DNA of 64,000 nucleotides from Pegea sp. RAD2-039. Lineage: Eukaryota; Chordata; Thaliacea; Salpida; Salpidae. Below the pieces are notes generated by a model. The model did not search any database, was not told the DNA's origin, and worked only from the letters and a program-made list of their open reading frames with translations. Below are positions 50,048 to 63,379 of the stretch, in pieces; the first letter of the stretch is position 1, and each line of letters starts with the position of its first letter. The DNA lies in the NCBI GenBank assembly GCA_034620365.1, contig JAQGEQ010000213.1, positions 1,101,841 to 1,165,840 of the forward strand, in the 5' to 3' direction. Made by a program: the position numbers and the translations under genes.

Positions 50048-53000
50048 TGTTACTAATCTAACAAATTTAAAAGCTCTTAAAAAAGTAGTAAAATAGTCAA
50101 TTGATATGAATTTTGAAGAAACTAAATTGTTTTAATCTAAATGAAAAATCAACACTAATTTCTAATCTAGTTTTCATCTCTAAATCTTTGCCTTCTTTGT
50201 TGCTAAACACTTTTTTAAAACTATTAAAATTAGTTAGTTAACACTTTTAGAAATGTTTTACAGCATACTAAAACTTTTTAGTAATTATAATACAATTTAT
50301 TAGCAGAAATTCTTCTTAAGTAATTGAACACTTAGATAACTATAAATAGTTATACAAATTATATATTAATATTGAAATTTAAATTAAGCATTCATACTAT
50401 AGAGATAATTTCAGATTAGTTACGTTTATCTCATATAATCTAGTTAAAACTTGAAGCGTTAAAATGTGTTAGTTAAATCAATTGACAATTATTTAAGAAT
50501 TAATTGTATGATTAGCTATTTAGGCCTATAAAAAATGAATCGGAAGTAGTTGGAAACTTGATATAATAGAAAAGGTAACAAAAAACGTACAATCTTTGTT
50601 CAGTTGAATAAAAATTAATTCTTAAACCCAAAACTTCTGTAATTTTTGAAAATGAAAAATATTTATTTTTGCTTTTGAACGCAAATTAAATAAATTTAAG
50701 TTCTCTTTTCATTTTAAAAACTAATAAACTTAAATATAATTTTATAAGAAAGCTGTTGTAAATGCTTATACGTTAAACTTTCAAATTCAATACAAATAAA
50801 TTTAGCTTTGCTTATGCAGATCTTAGCTATACCTATTTAATCACTTCAAAACTAAGGAATCGTTTATTGAATGTATGTATTCAAGTTTCTGAAACTAATT
50901 AGTATGAACTTTTTCAGCAGTCTTATTTATAAACAAAAACTCTTTTTTTCTTGCCTATGTTTTGAATATAACTCGTCAAGAATTGTTTTCTTAAACGTGG
51001 TTCTTTTTCTGGCAAGAAGGCCTAGACATTTCCTTTGCGCGTAGAAAACTGGTGCTAATAAATGTTAGATTCTTCAAACACCGATAATTAATCATGCTCA
51101 CGTGACAGAACTCAAAAACTGAGTGTTAGTTAGTCTTTAATTTCTTTTGTATTATCATAAGAACATGTTTTCAAGTTGTATCCAAGAAATAAAGGATATG
51201 AAATTCCCAAAGTGCTTTATTTTAAAATATCAATAAGTTTTTGGTGTAAATAGGGGATTTTACAGATTTATAGACAAGCCTGTAGTATCTAACCTTTTAC
51301 TTGATTTTAACTTTTATAGGCCAATTAAAAATAAACTTGCTGAACATATCAAAAAAGGCGAATAAAGTTTTCAAACATAAACTTGAGAAGACAGAAAAAC
51401 GTTTTGAGAACGTTTGAGCTTGATGAGGGTAAAATGTTTTTGAAAATTAAATCAGAAACAAAAAGATTATCAGAATATATTATTTCCAGACGTTTATCGT
51501 AAATATAAATGATGAAAAATCGATGCATATGAAAAATAAGCAAAAAAAATCATTCATAAATATTTAAATATCTTATATTTTCTTTATTAGAATCTATATA
51601 TATTATTCTATATATTTTTTTCTATAAAATTACAAAACAAAGCAGTTAAATTTCCGAAAAGCTTTTGATTTCTAACAATTTAGATTAGATAAACTATCTA
51701 CAAACAAAGAATGCCAATAAAATGCTATTTAATCTCAAGCAATAACAGCAAAATCTTGAGCTTAGAACTCTTTAAGGGCCTTTAAGAGATAAAGCAAAGC
51801 ATCTACCATAAGGAAAACGAATCTGTTCCAGAAAACTTCTAACGTTTAAGAATATAAATGTCTTTACGCCATCCCCATATCCCCATCAAAAGTGAAAGAT
51901 TATTATTGTGAGTAATAATTTGTATTCATGCAATTTTAATTGAAAACTATTCTTAATTTTTTGTTGTGATTAAGCGCAAAATAAATGAATCAGAGTAAAC
52001 TTTATAATAAGTAGATGATTAACAACATGAAAGCTCACGAACATTTGGCTTTCGTGGTATCTCTTAAGCTTTATTATTTGTATAATGATGTTCTAAACCA
52101 ATAATGAAATGTCAAATGAAATCTGTAGTAAATTAAGTATCGAATTACCAAACAGTAACTATTCAGTAGTTTCTTTTTATCAGTCTTCTGATCAACATCA
52201 GTCATAACATGTTTATGTCAAATAAGTAGGTTGTAATAACTTATGAAAATTGGATCTTAAAGCAACAAGATAGTTTTCATGATGCAAGTGAAACTAGTTA
52301 AGTGTGGTACCCTATGGGTCGGAAGTTTTGTATTTGAGCTGGTCCACGTATTTATAAGCTTTGTTTATATAATGTAAGTCTTTTTATTAAACAAATAAGT
52401 AAAAAAATTAGGTCATATTTATCTTTAGCCGAACAACATAGATATCAAAAAGATTCATGACACGTTTACAAATACTGTGAAATTTTGAAGTTCCTAATAG
52501 CTTAAAGATATAATGAAATCTTTTATTGCGTCAATGAAAACGCTTTCAAATATCTAATTAGTGAATTGATATGTTAATGACAATTATTTCTCAATTATGT
52601 AGATTTTATGCAAAGTATGTTTTAATCTAAAAGATAATACAAAAATTAATGGTCATTATCAAATTTCCCCCAACTTTTAAATACTTGAGTTTACAAATAT
52701 TTTTATTAATAAACATATTCTAAACCTTAACAGTTTATTACTTGATTATGCTGAAACCTTTCTAACCTCTTGAAAACACTTTTATTTTCATGAATCTTTG
52801 AAATCCAAGCGTTATTAGTCAATTAAAAAAGTAAATGTAAAAAGCTGACATTTTTACATTTGCGCAGTAAAACTTAAAGATATTAACTTTAACTTTTTTA
52901 CTTTACTAAAGTAACTACTCAGCCTCTTTTGGAACTGAGGCTTAAGTCAAAAGTTCATTGTCCCAAAGAATAAAAGTTAAAACTTAGTTTCACTCCAGAA

Positions 53001-55429
53001 AAGTTCCTTTTTAAAGTCTATTGCTTTGTATGATATCGATATCTAATTAAAGTGTTCTAACTCCCAAGATAGCTTCTTGGAATAATTGTTTCAAATGATG
53101 GTGCAGCAATCAATAAATTAGATTTTGGCTAAGTTACATTACAAACTGAAGATTACTTTTATGTTTATATCTAGTTAAAATTATTTTCGTTCATTTGTTT
53201 AATGCTTATAAATAATCAATAAAAAGAGAAAAAAGTATTATGGCATTTTTCTCAGCAATGTTTTAATTTTTGGTTACAGATTCCATCTACTTCTCAATGT
53301 TCTTCGTTTTATAGATTCTCTAATATTTATAGATAAGTTTAAATGATTTATGAGCTTGCTTAATTTGAAAGCTAATTAGAAATAATGTTAGGTTTTGAAT
53401 GACGCAAAATGATTAAAATTTATTAAGCTTGGTAGAGAACTCGAATCAAATTAATTTTAATCTTTAAAAGAAAAATTCGAAGATGATGCAGAAGTAAAAT
53501 GACTCTGAAATTAAAAGCAATTTTTCACAAAAACAAAATTTGATGTTTCACTGATACAAATTACCGAGAAAAAATTGTTGAAATAATTCAAAAAATTGAA
53601 AATAAAGTTTGAATTTAAGGTTCGATATGAAAATTAGAGGCATTTTCAATTCATATTGAATTGGAAAACTGAAATAGAAGTAGAACAGAAATTTCAGAAA
53701 CTGATATAGAATACTGAATCTTTTGTAAACTTATAATAATTTTAAATTGAAAGTCACAACTTTGTTTGATTATCGGTGTAACGTTTAGATAAAGAAAAAA
53801 AGTGAGAATATAGTTGAATAGAAGTTTATGATTTTTCACTAGATACATGAAAATAAGCAAGAACTTTTTCCACTAACCTGCACATGATTACAAGTGAGAT
53901 TTATCAAATCTTTGTGTTAATTAGCTATTCAAAATCATTTGAATTATTTTTTGAATTTTGTGGTTAACTATTAAACAAATAAACTAAAAAGGAAAGCCCC
54001 TTTGTACGATGTCAATTATGAAATGTCAATATTTAAAGACAGGCGTCTACTAAGAAATTTACAATAGGTGATAGATAACGAACAAGATAATTACAACTGT
54101 TGATTTTGAATGACTGCCATTGATAAGTTGGCTTGAAACTGCATCCGAGCTGAAACTTTGTAGGAATTTTACTTTGCAAACATTACAAAGTTAATAAATA
54201 GAAAACAAAAATGTTTAACTAGTAACGTTTTTTATACATGAACTTAAATAGTAAACAAAATATTTTTTAACTACTTAAAAAACATATATTTTAGTTATCC
54301 TAATATTTAAGCTTTTAGAGAATACATAAATAATTTTGAAGCTTTGAAATTTAGATTAAAGAATAGAATTATTCTTAAAACTTTAATAAGATTATTTTGT
54401 CAACTCTAAAGCAATATTTTACTTGACTACAAAGAATAGTGGTAATTAATTTTGCGAATGTGAGTATTATATATTATATTTATGTAGCATTGTGTTTGGC
54501 TTTTACAAATCCTTAGAATGTTTCTTGGTTTCTAAGTTTTAAACAACACAACTTGAGCTTCATAAGAGTATTAAAGCATGAGAATCCATATATATATGTA
54601 TAGAAAGATCATTCAAATAGTATGTAAAGTTCGTTAAATGTTGCCTGGCATTAATTATCGTAATCTTCGTGTTTAATCGGGTTTAAAATACAATTATGAT
54701 CAGGTAGTATCTATAACTTGAAAGAAATTTAAAATCTTGTAATTAAAAAAAACTCACTTATACATTTACATAAAATAAAAAAAAATGAACTTACTTTTTC
54801 AAAAGTTTTGCATTTAATTATTATTTATGTTTTAATGAGCTGCTGAAAGTATAATGTTTTATACTTTATCTAAGATATAAAACAAAATAAAGTTAGTTTG
54901 TTAATAAAAAATATATCATTTTTATAAAAACAACAACCAGTTAATGCCAAGTTTGTTTTTTTAGTCACGACCTTATACAGTCTATAGGTAAATATTTATG
55001 TTTTATTAGCCAATTATAAAGTAAGTAAGTAAGCGTGATTAATTACATTTAAAAACAAGTTACCGGGAACTATTGTGAACTACGTAATGTTTTTGGCTTC
55101 TTGCTTAATTTACTAATATATTTTTTGAGATATTTTTCATCACAGAGTGACTTTTACTAAAAGCCTATAAGTTGCAAGGGACAAAAAGTAAATTTTTATA
55201 AATATTTTCATGAAAAATGCATTTAAGAATCGTTCATTAATAAAGGTAATATCATTTGCAGACTTGCTAAGAATAAATAGTTAAGTACCTTATCAAGACT
55301 ATTTACAGGTCATAATCAGCTGTTATTGTGTCTCCACATGTGAATATATTCTCCAGCAAACAATTTAACAACCATTATCATATATTTACACCTTTGACTC
55401 AGTTTTACATCTCCAATACAATCAGAAAC
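50048..55429. other. Gene-poor stretch upstream of ZEB-like copy A
   Basis: AT-rich. No exon with both splice sites and coding character was found. The promoter of copy A should lie just above 50047. Several short frames are uninformative. Confidence 0.45.
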
Positions 55430-56400
55430 TCTCAGACAGTTTAACATTAACCCAATCTCTTGGATAGAGCAATTTCTTAAAGATAGACAACCAAAAGTCG
55501 TGATTAATGTAAAATTCTTCATGTTTTTTAAGGTTTTTAGTGGTGTTTTCGAAGAGAAGATTATTAGCCCTCTATTTTTAAATATTTATACCAATGACAT
55601 TACAGACACTACATCACTGAAAAATCTCGAAATTTAATGCTTTTTGCTGACGATGCCAAACTTTTTAGTATAAAATAGTACTTTAATATTTTTTGGAATC
55701 TACTAATCTATGGTTTCAATCGAGACAACTCAAGCTCGCCACCGACAAATTTTTTCTCAAGTTAATATATAAACCTTCAAGCTCTAACTCAACATCAGCT
55801 GACTTTTATTTAGACAAAAATTTTCCGATGTCAACTCAGGAAAGATCGGAGGATCTTCATCTTTAAAGACTTAAAATGGATCCACAATTTTTTTTTCAGA
55901 ATTAGTTCATGAACTTCATACTAAATTAGCAAATGAGACAAGAAATAGTTCAGCTTTTCACCACATAAATCTATCCGAAATTAGAGTTTTCTTGCGTATG
56001 AAGTCCTCAGCTTAAAAAAGATATTACAAAACTTGAATCCGTCTAAAGATCATTCACCCGAAAAGCTTTTCTTAATTTCTGTGTATCCTTTTACTGAGAC
56101 AAAGACTGTCTCTATATGCTAAGTAATACATCCTTGCAACATCAACGTCTCTTTTCGGACCTTGTATTATTATTTAAAACTATTGACAACTTAATAGAAT
56201 AATTTAAAGATTGCAATCTACCATAAGCCTTATAAGGGTCTTCATTCAAAATTATACCGCTCAAGACTTCTAATAATACTCTGTGGAGTAGCAGCTGTGC
56301 CTCTGAACATAAACCCGAAAATGATCTACCGTGTGCTGACCACATGACCTGGTTAATTTGTAACATGTTCATAGGTTAATTTTTTTCAACGTATAATTAA
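55430..56400 (+). mobile_element. Decayed non-LTR retrotransposon (CR1/jockey-like reverse transcriptase)
   Basis: Broken plus-strand frames read I-S-W-I-E-Q-F-L-K-D-R-Q-P-K-V-V-I-N, then I-I-S-P-L-F-L-N-I-Y-T-N-D-I-T, and, after a frameshift, L-F-A-D-D-A-K-L-F at about 55640-55670. These are the RT palm blocks 'W-I-x-x-F-L-x-x-R-x-Q-x-V', 'G-P-L-L-F-x-I-Y-I-N-D-I' and the catalytic 'F-A-D-D'. Further on, F-S-D-L-V-L-L-F-K-T-I-D-N-L-I (near 56150) fits the C-terminal region. Stops and frameshifts throughout show it is inactive. It lies between the two ZEB-like paralogues. Confidence 0.87.
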
Positions 56401-57684
56401 TGCTTTCATTTGCAAAATTTAATTAAAAACAAATAAATAAACATATCATCAAAACAGGCTTAATAAGTTCGTTGAAAGTTGTTGTTAGAATATACACAAT
56501 AAAAAGCAAGTTGAATTCTGTATAAAGCATTGTAAAAAACAGAAGAATCAGAGTTCTGTTCATCACGGTTATTTGATAAAATCATTTTAAATGTAGCTGA
56601 ATTTAATATAATATTAATAATATTATAGTAAATTTTATTATTATATTATGAAATTTTAATAAAACTCTGTAACAAACATGCTTTATAAGATTATTTAATC
56701 ATTATGTGTTATAATTAAAGGAGATAGAAGTTTGATTGGTTGAACTTTGAAACCAATCTCGTCGTAGATGAACATATATGAGGTTACAACCTAGCTGACA
56801 TAAAAAGGATCTTTCTCAATTGTAATGAAAATACATTTATCAAGAATCTTATAGAGTAACAAATTGAGCATAATACAAATGATAAGAAATTCTGTACAAA
56901 ACAACTATATGATTACAATTACAAAAAACGTCACAAAATTGAAAAAATCAAACTTGTCCCATCCGTAGTGATTTAGAGGTAGATCTTTTGATAATCTTTT
57001 AGATCGCCCAAACTCTACATTACTGTTCCTTTTGATCCCTGGATCAAAGATACAGTTCCTGGTATCTATGTCTTTATCGGAAACAAACTTGCCAGATTTA
57101 AATGAATTAGGTTCGGGAATATCCTCTGTTATAACCAGAGGTAGAATTGATGAGTTTCTAATTATTAATCTATAAAAATCAAGCTCTAATATTCTTGCGT
57201 ATGTTGAGCATTTATCCCACAGTGGCAATATCCAGGGCTTCATTAAGCCTTGCCGCTTGATGGTAGGCTTCTTTTAATACCAAGATCTTGTGCTCTAACA
57301 TTCATTTCCATATTTCTGATGAGCACAATTCAGTCTCTGATCCTACCAACGATTCTACTACCTTAAATTCATAGTCATTATCAGCATATTTATATTCCAT
57401 CATCCTACCAGACAAACCCCTATTTATAAAAGTTTTTTCCAGTGACGCTAGCTGGGATGGACTATTCGACTATTTGGGATAGGCTATTCGGCTTGGTGGA
57501 CAGATAACCCAGTTGAGATTCTACTTTTGGATAAGCATTTTTAAAAGATACTTTTTAAGTATATCGTATATACAGCTTAATCTTTGGAAAGGAAACATAA
57601 CAGCAGAAGAATCATTTTTGTATAAATCAGCTTTACAGTTATGTATCTGTAAGAACAAAATGTATGAAAATCTGTATAAAATCA
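56401..57684 (-). other. Unidentified coding-like relic downstream of ZEB-like copy B
   Basis: The part at 56905-57450 is less AT-rich and reads as three adjoining minus-strand frames separated by frameshifts. They include M-E-Y-K-Y-A-D-N-D-Y-E-F-K and, in a 112-codon frame at 57243-56905, W-I-L-P-L-W-D-K-C and L-N-H-Y-G-W-D-K-F. No family is recognised. The pattern suggests a decayed mobile or pseudogenic ORF rather than exons of copy B, whose stop lies upstream at 57685. The remainder is AT-rich DNA. Confidence 0.3.
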
Positions 57685-59894
57685 TTAAAGAGTTACAAAA
57701 ACAGTGAGATCTGTTCCCTTACTTGATGTCACTGTCGATGAAGCACCACTTTGTACACAGCAACAATACTTTTTGCTCTTATGTTGTGAATATGAGCCTA
57801 GTTTGAAATAGTTGATTTGTTAAATAATAATTTAAGAATAAGATAAAAAATGTTATTTTTTTGTGTAAATTTTTGTACAAATTTGTTCTTGAAAATCTTA
57901 CAAAAGCCGTCAAATATTTTTGGTTTGATAAAAATGTTGTAACTATTTATATTTTGCATAAAACCCATCTGTAAAATAAAACAGTTTATTACCTGAATGC
58001 ATGAATCGTCTTAGACATTTTGAACACTGAAAAGGTTTTTCTTTTGTATGTTTTCTTAGATGCTCTTGTAAATGATGTTTCAACTTAAAACTAAAGCCAC
58101 AATATTTGCATTTATGAGGTCTTTGTCCTTAAAATCATTAAATCACTTGTCGATTTCTCGTAAATTTACAGAAAAATAAGTGATAGTTTTAAAATGGTTT
58201 AAGCTTCTTTTTTATAACGAAACTGTTTACTTAGATAAAATAGAAATTTAGTTTATAAACAAGAAGAACTATATTGTCAATGTAATAATATAAATCGTCG
58301 CTAAATCTGACTTTTTATGATAAAATTGTATATTTGTCTCAATGAAATTTATCGATGACCTAACATTTAGTTTTGATAAAAGTTTTAAGTTAGAATCTGT
58401 AAGCTTAATAAAAAGCATTCTTATTGAAAATTGAAATTTGTATATATTTAAAAAAGATATATATATAATTGAATATTTGTTTCATTATAGCTAAAAACTT
58501 AAACTTTTATCTTACCTGTATGTAGAAACTCGTGTCTTTTCCAAGAGCTTTTGTATTTAAATGATCGAGGACATTTGCTGCATTTGAAAGCTAAGCTTGA
58601 AGTACCCTGTTGTTCCTCTAAAAATAACATTTTTTATAAGTTTAGCAACAACTAAACTAATAATAGCTAGATGAGTTAAGTAGTTTAAATTACGTTAATA
58701 AACTTAATCAGTTGTTTTTACTGTTCTTGACTGTTAGTTTTTCAACTGTAGCTTAACAAATATTTTATAAATTTTGGTCATTATTTTTCACGGACTAAAA
58801 TGATTTTAAAAAGAAAATAAATACAGACTTTAATCAGATTTAAAATTGAATAAATGTATTATTCTGCTTAACATAATTGGTAATATTATATGAACAAAAT
58901 ATCGGAGTTGTTAAATTATTAAAACCTTTGAAAGGTAACTTTTAAAACTTTTAAATCTTTCCTGAATTCTTAATTCAAAGACTTTCTAAGTTTGAAATTT
59001 TTTATGGATACCAAACAAATATGTTCGATCAAATACCTGTGTGTGTCTGTTGTACTTGTGAAGGTATACTGTAAATTGAGGTTGTGGTTAAATTGACTGC
59101 TTCAGTCATATTTTCATTCTGTACAACATACAATTATACATTAAAACTTTAAAACTTTTTTATAAAGAAACTAAGCACAGTTTTAATTTCATAGATTTAG
59201 TTATTTAATTTAAGAACTATTAGAATGTTTAATCAAACCTTAATACATAAAAACTTACAACGCTTGTAACATTTTGATGTGGCTCGGTTAAGAAGTTTGT
59301 AGAATAAGAGGTTGACGGCCGATCTAAAAACCATAAATTTTTGAACAATTTCAAAGATATTATTCACTTTCACCTGGTACAGTAATATTTGTAGAATAGT
59401 AGCTACCCTGATAATTTCTCAAATTTAGATCATAGTATGAAGGATGCATAGAAGCAATGGGAATCTGAGAAGGAATAAAGTCCTTTTTTATTGTACATTT
59501 TAAAGTTAGAAAAATATTTATTACTTCTACTGCTAAGTTGTTTCAATTTTACAGCGATAGTATTATGGCGAGTTTGAATAAAATATTTATAATAATGTGC
59601 AAAAAATAAAATCAAAATAAACACATGAAATACATAAGAAAGTACCTGTGGTACCAAATTTTGAGTTGAAAATAACCAAGGATTAGTAAAGGTGTTCAAA
59701 TATGTCGGTTGTGTGATTAATGGGACAACATTTGATGAAGGGGGGACATAAGTTGGAAAACGGTTTTGAAAATTTGCTAAAAATGAGGTTGATTGATTGT
59801 TGAAAGAATTGAGCCAAGATTGATACGAGGGTAAATCTGAAAAAATTGTCGCTGGTTCTTCACTTGTTGATGACGAAAAGTTCATATTATCCAT
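57685..59894 (-). CDS. ZEB: ZEB/zfh-1-like zinc-finger protein, copy B
   Basis: Seven exons join in frame: 59894-59646, 59464-59374, 59323-59259, 59118-59037, 58617-58516, 58127-57993, 57797-57685, giving 278 residues. The three fingers lie at about 173-253: F-K-C-S-K-C-P-R-S-F, then C-G-F-S-F-K-L-K-H-H-L-Q-E-H, then R-R-F-M-H-S-G-S-Y-S-Q-H-K-S-K-K-Y-C. Finger order, linkers (H-T-K-E-K-P) and intron positions are the same as in copy A, including a 135-nt penultimate exon in both and a split within H-S|G-S-Y-S-Q-H. The genes are therefore paralogues. The third finger ends in Cys rather than His (C2HC), as in the last N-terminal finger of vertebrate ZEBs. The N-terminal 160 residues are Ser/Asn/Thr/Tyr-rich with no motif; A-V-N-L-T stands where copy A has P-I-D-L-T. 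There is no homeodomain. Nuclear DNA binding is inferred. Confidence 0.85.
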
Positions 59895-62800
59895 TACACG
59901 CAATCACTTTAACAATTTTCTTCTAAATTCAATTTCTTTATTCTAAATGATGCTGTAAAATATAAATGAAAAATTCACGAGAAGAATCTTTAGGACTTCA
60001 ACGGAATATTTTACAAATAATTGGTTGAGTCAAACTTTTTTTCGTTGCTCTTAACTTAGTCTAAACATTTATCATTTATAATAATTTCAATCTAAAATTC
60101 ACATAAAGGTTTTTAAATACGTCTGATATACAAATTAGACAGTTTAAATGCTGATTTTACGGAGAACAATTAAGATCAAATAATAGATGTATGTAACAAT
60201 AATCTTTATTTTTCTAATTTAAAGTAAATTTGAAGAATAAGGTTTTAGAAGTAACAAAATAGTTTAATTTGGTGATAGAAGTCAAAATAAGTTTAATTTG
60301 ACTTAATCTTAGCAGTCAGTTTCAGTCATAATTATGATTCATAAACTCTTTCTTATGAAACAAATAACAGAAGTAATTTTCAATTTGATCTGTTACTTTC
60401 CAGCCAAGCTATATTACCTAGCATTGTAAACCGTTTAAATTGTATATATACTTGCCGTTTTTAGAAAAAAAGGCTTTTTACATGGCTATTCTCCAAGAGA
60501 GAAAAATGTTTTAAATATAGACTGCTGTACTAGCATGTTTTACTAATGTAAATTAAGGTAATTTAAGAGATATTTTGAGCTACTAACAATTTAATTTTGC
60601 TAGTTAAACATACATCTATTGAAATTTCAAGTTTAGGTTTTTTATTATATAAAAATGTAAACGTTTGTCTCATTTTTGTATTGATTTCAAATACTTCATT
60701 CAAATAGAAATATTTCAGAGAGCTTTTATATAACAGCTTTTACTGAGTTTGATTTTAAAATTTAATGATTTTAGTTGTAGTTGTAGTTAAATTAAACTTA
60801 ATTTGTCTGTTAGTTGACGGAAATATTTTTGAATAATTGCTGATTCGTTTTTCATATATTAACAAGCATGTACTATTTACAATTTTCAACGATCAGTGTT
60901 CCGAGGTCAGGTTTAAAAAGATTTTAAACTCAAAGCTAATTTGTTTTTTTATACGTTTTATTTCATGGAAAGTCAGAATTATTATTTTGTCAATTTATTT
61001 TCTTCTGCAATGGGTCACAGAATGATTTCCAGATTCAACAAAATGTGTACTATAAGCATGTAAGCGAGTCTTCTTAAATGTCAAATTGTTCAAAGTATCA
61101 TATATAAATTTAATTTTAATATTTAATTAAACTTTTTCTGTCACAGAAAGACATAAATAATTAATTATAAATTAATAATAGTATTAATAACTAATAAATT
61201 GTATAAGTTTATAATATAAAAGTTTATATTGATTGTCACTCACTAATAAATAAAATAACTTTTAAACTAACATAAAGGTTACCTTTCAAACATTAAAAGG
61301 TTAATCTGATAACTATTCGCTGGTATTTCAAATCAAGCTTAGATGAAAATAAATGCATTAATGTAATATAAACTATCATAATAATTAAAGTTTGAAAAAT
61401 ATTTGATCATATAAACTTGTTTCCAATACAATGCATTTCTTTTTTTGCCATACATCAATTTATAACCCTCATTTAAAAAGCAGTATTGAATAAGATAATC
61501 GAAAAAGATCTAAGAATACGAGGATTTATTGTAACAGTTTATTTCTCACTTGTTTTTCTTTTGATGGAGAAATTATTTTTAAAAAAATTAGCTATTGATT
61601 TTTTAGTTTTCCAGCTTAAATGAATTGTTTAAATTTGGATTTTTTCTAAGAAAGCGTGATTAAATAATTAGTTTATAATTAAGGATGTGAAAATTTACCA
61701 CTTGGAAAATAATTCTTTTGTAACTCATTAGTTTCATTGATTAGTTTTTTTTTATTATTTCGTAAATTATTAAAAATTATTGATTTGAATTAACTTAGAT
61801 TTTTTCTTTAAAATTGATAATAGTATTTTACTTTTTCCGAATTCTATAAAGACATTTTTTTAAAAGTTCTACATATAGTTATAAATATGTAAAAACAGTT
61901 TATTTTACATTAAACTAAATCGAAAAAGATTACCTGAAATCTTAACCTTATAACAAGTAGGTTAAAACTTGACTTGCAACAATATTTATTTTAGCAATAA
62001 CTAATTGAAAATAAATTAAAAGTAAATATTGTTACTGTTCTCTATGTTACTTTAATCATAATAAAACTTTTAAATCGAAGATACATTTTAGTATTTGTCT
62101 AAATGAGCTTAATTTTTCAAATATATTTCTTTAAGTGGTTCTTATGATAGTAAATCAAGTAAATTTCTCTATTACTTAACTTATGATTGTAGTATCTGGC
62201 AATATCAATTTTCTCATGTTCGGTAAAGTAATCAAAACTGTTATTTTAAGAATATAAACAATAGTATTATGCAAATGAGATCAAAGAAACTTTTATGGTA
62301 AGTGGTAATTATTTAAGTTTATATTTGTAAAAGGCTATGTAAGCAAGTTTTAAAAAGTGTGAAAAATTGTAGGGTCAAATACCTTAAGAAAGTAGTTTCT
62401 TTCTATGTTAATAGACACCAACAAATTTAAAATAAACTAATTTAAACTTTTTTTCGAAAATTTATAGATTTCTTTAGATATAAAGAATCTAATTCTTTAG
62501 CGCTTCTAATATATAATCCTTACCTATAGGATCTCTTTCACTTTTAATTTAATAAATCCTTTTAATTTAATATATTATAATATTTTAATTTAATATAACT
62601 ACAAACTCTGCTGTTTACAATATGCTTGCTGGCTCTTGTTGGTAAATTCTAAAAGATATTTTAATGCCTTTTTAGAGAACATTTTTTGACACAAATAAAA
62701 ATAGATTTTCAATTATTTCTAAAGTCTATGTAATAGTCGTCAAGCAATTTAAATGCTTCGTTCTTTGTAATATTACGTCAGGTTGTTGATTTCAACAAAG

Positions 62801-63379
62801 CAGCTAACTATGTAGTAATGTTCGTCTTCTGTTAACATGACAAAAATAGTTACATATGAAGCTGTTATTTGATTTTTAAGTTCTTTTTATCTGAGTTTTA
62901 CTCAATTTTATATATCTGGAGTATTCAAACTGATTTAAATAAAGTATTAAATTTTAAACTCTTAAAAAACTAATTTGTAAACATTTTTCTTCATTTTTTA
63001 ATCGAGTTTTAGTTTTTTGTCATTTAAATGTTTAAGTTAATTTCTTATCTTCGATGATATTGCAATAATATTTCGTAAATTTAGAAAAAGTACAACTCTA
63101 CATAAAAATATAATTGCTTTACACTTAATCCAAAAACAACTTTTCTTTATTAAAAAGCTGTAAGATGTAAAAGATAGTTTTAAAATCTAAAATAAATCAG
63201 ATCAAAAAACTGATTAAAAGACCCAAGAAAAGTTGAATAAAAAATTCATGAAAGTTTAATGAGATTTTTAATGAAAAAGTCTTGAGTGTGAAACGTCATC
63301 TTCCATCAAATATTTTTACTGTATTACAAAATTGGATAACAAGTTTTTATAACCTCAATCAGATCGCCAAGAGCAACTT
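59895..63379. other. Gene-poor stretch, no gene seen
   Basis: Highly AT-rich. It contains the presumed promoter of ZEB-like copy B near 59900-60100 and short degenerate TTTAATTTAATA-type repeats around 62545-62600. No coding exon is supported. Confidence 0.45.
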
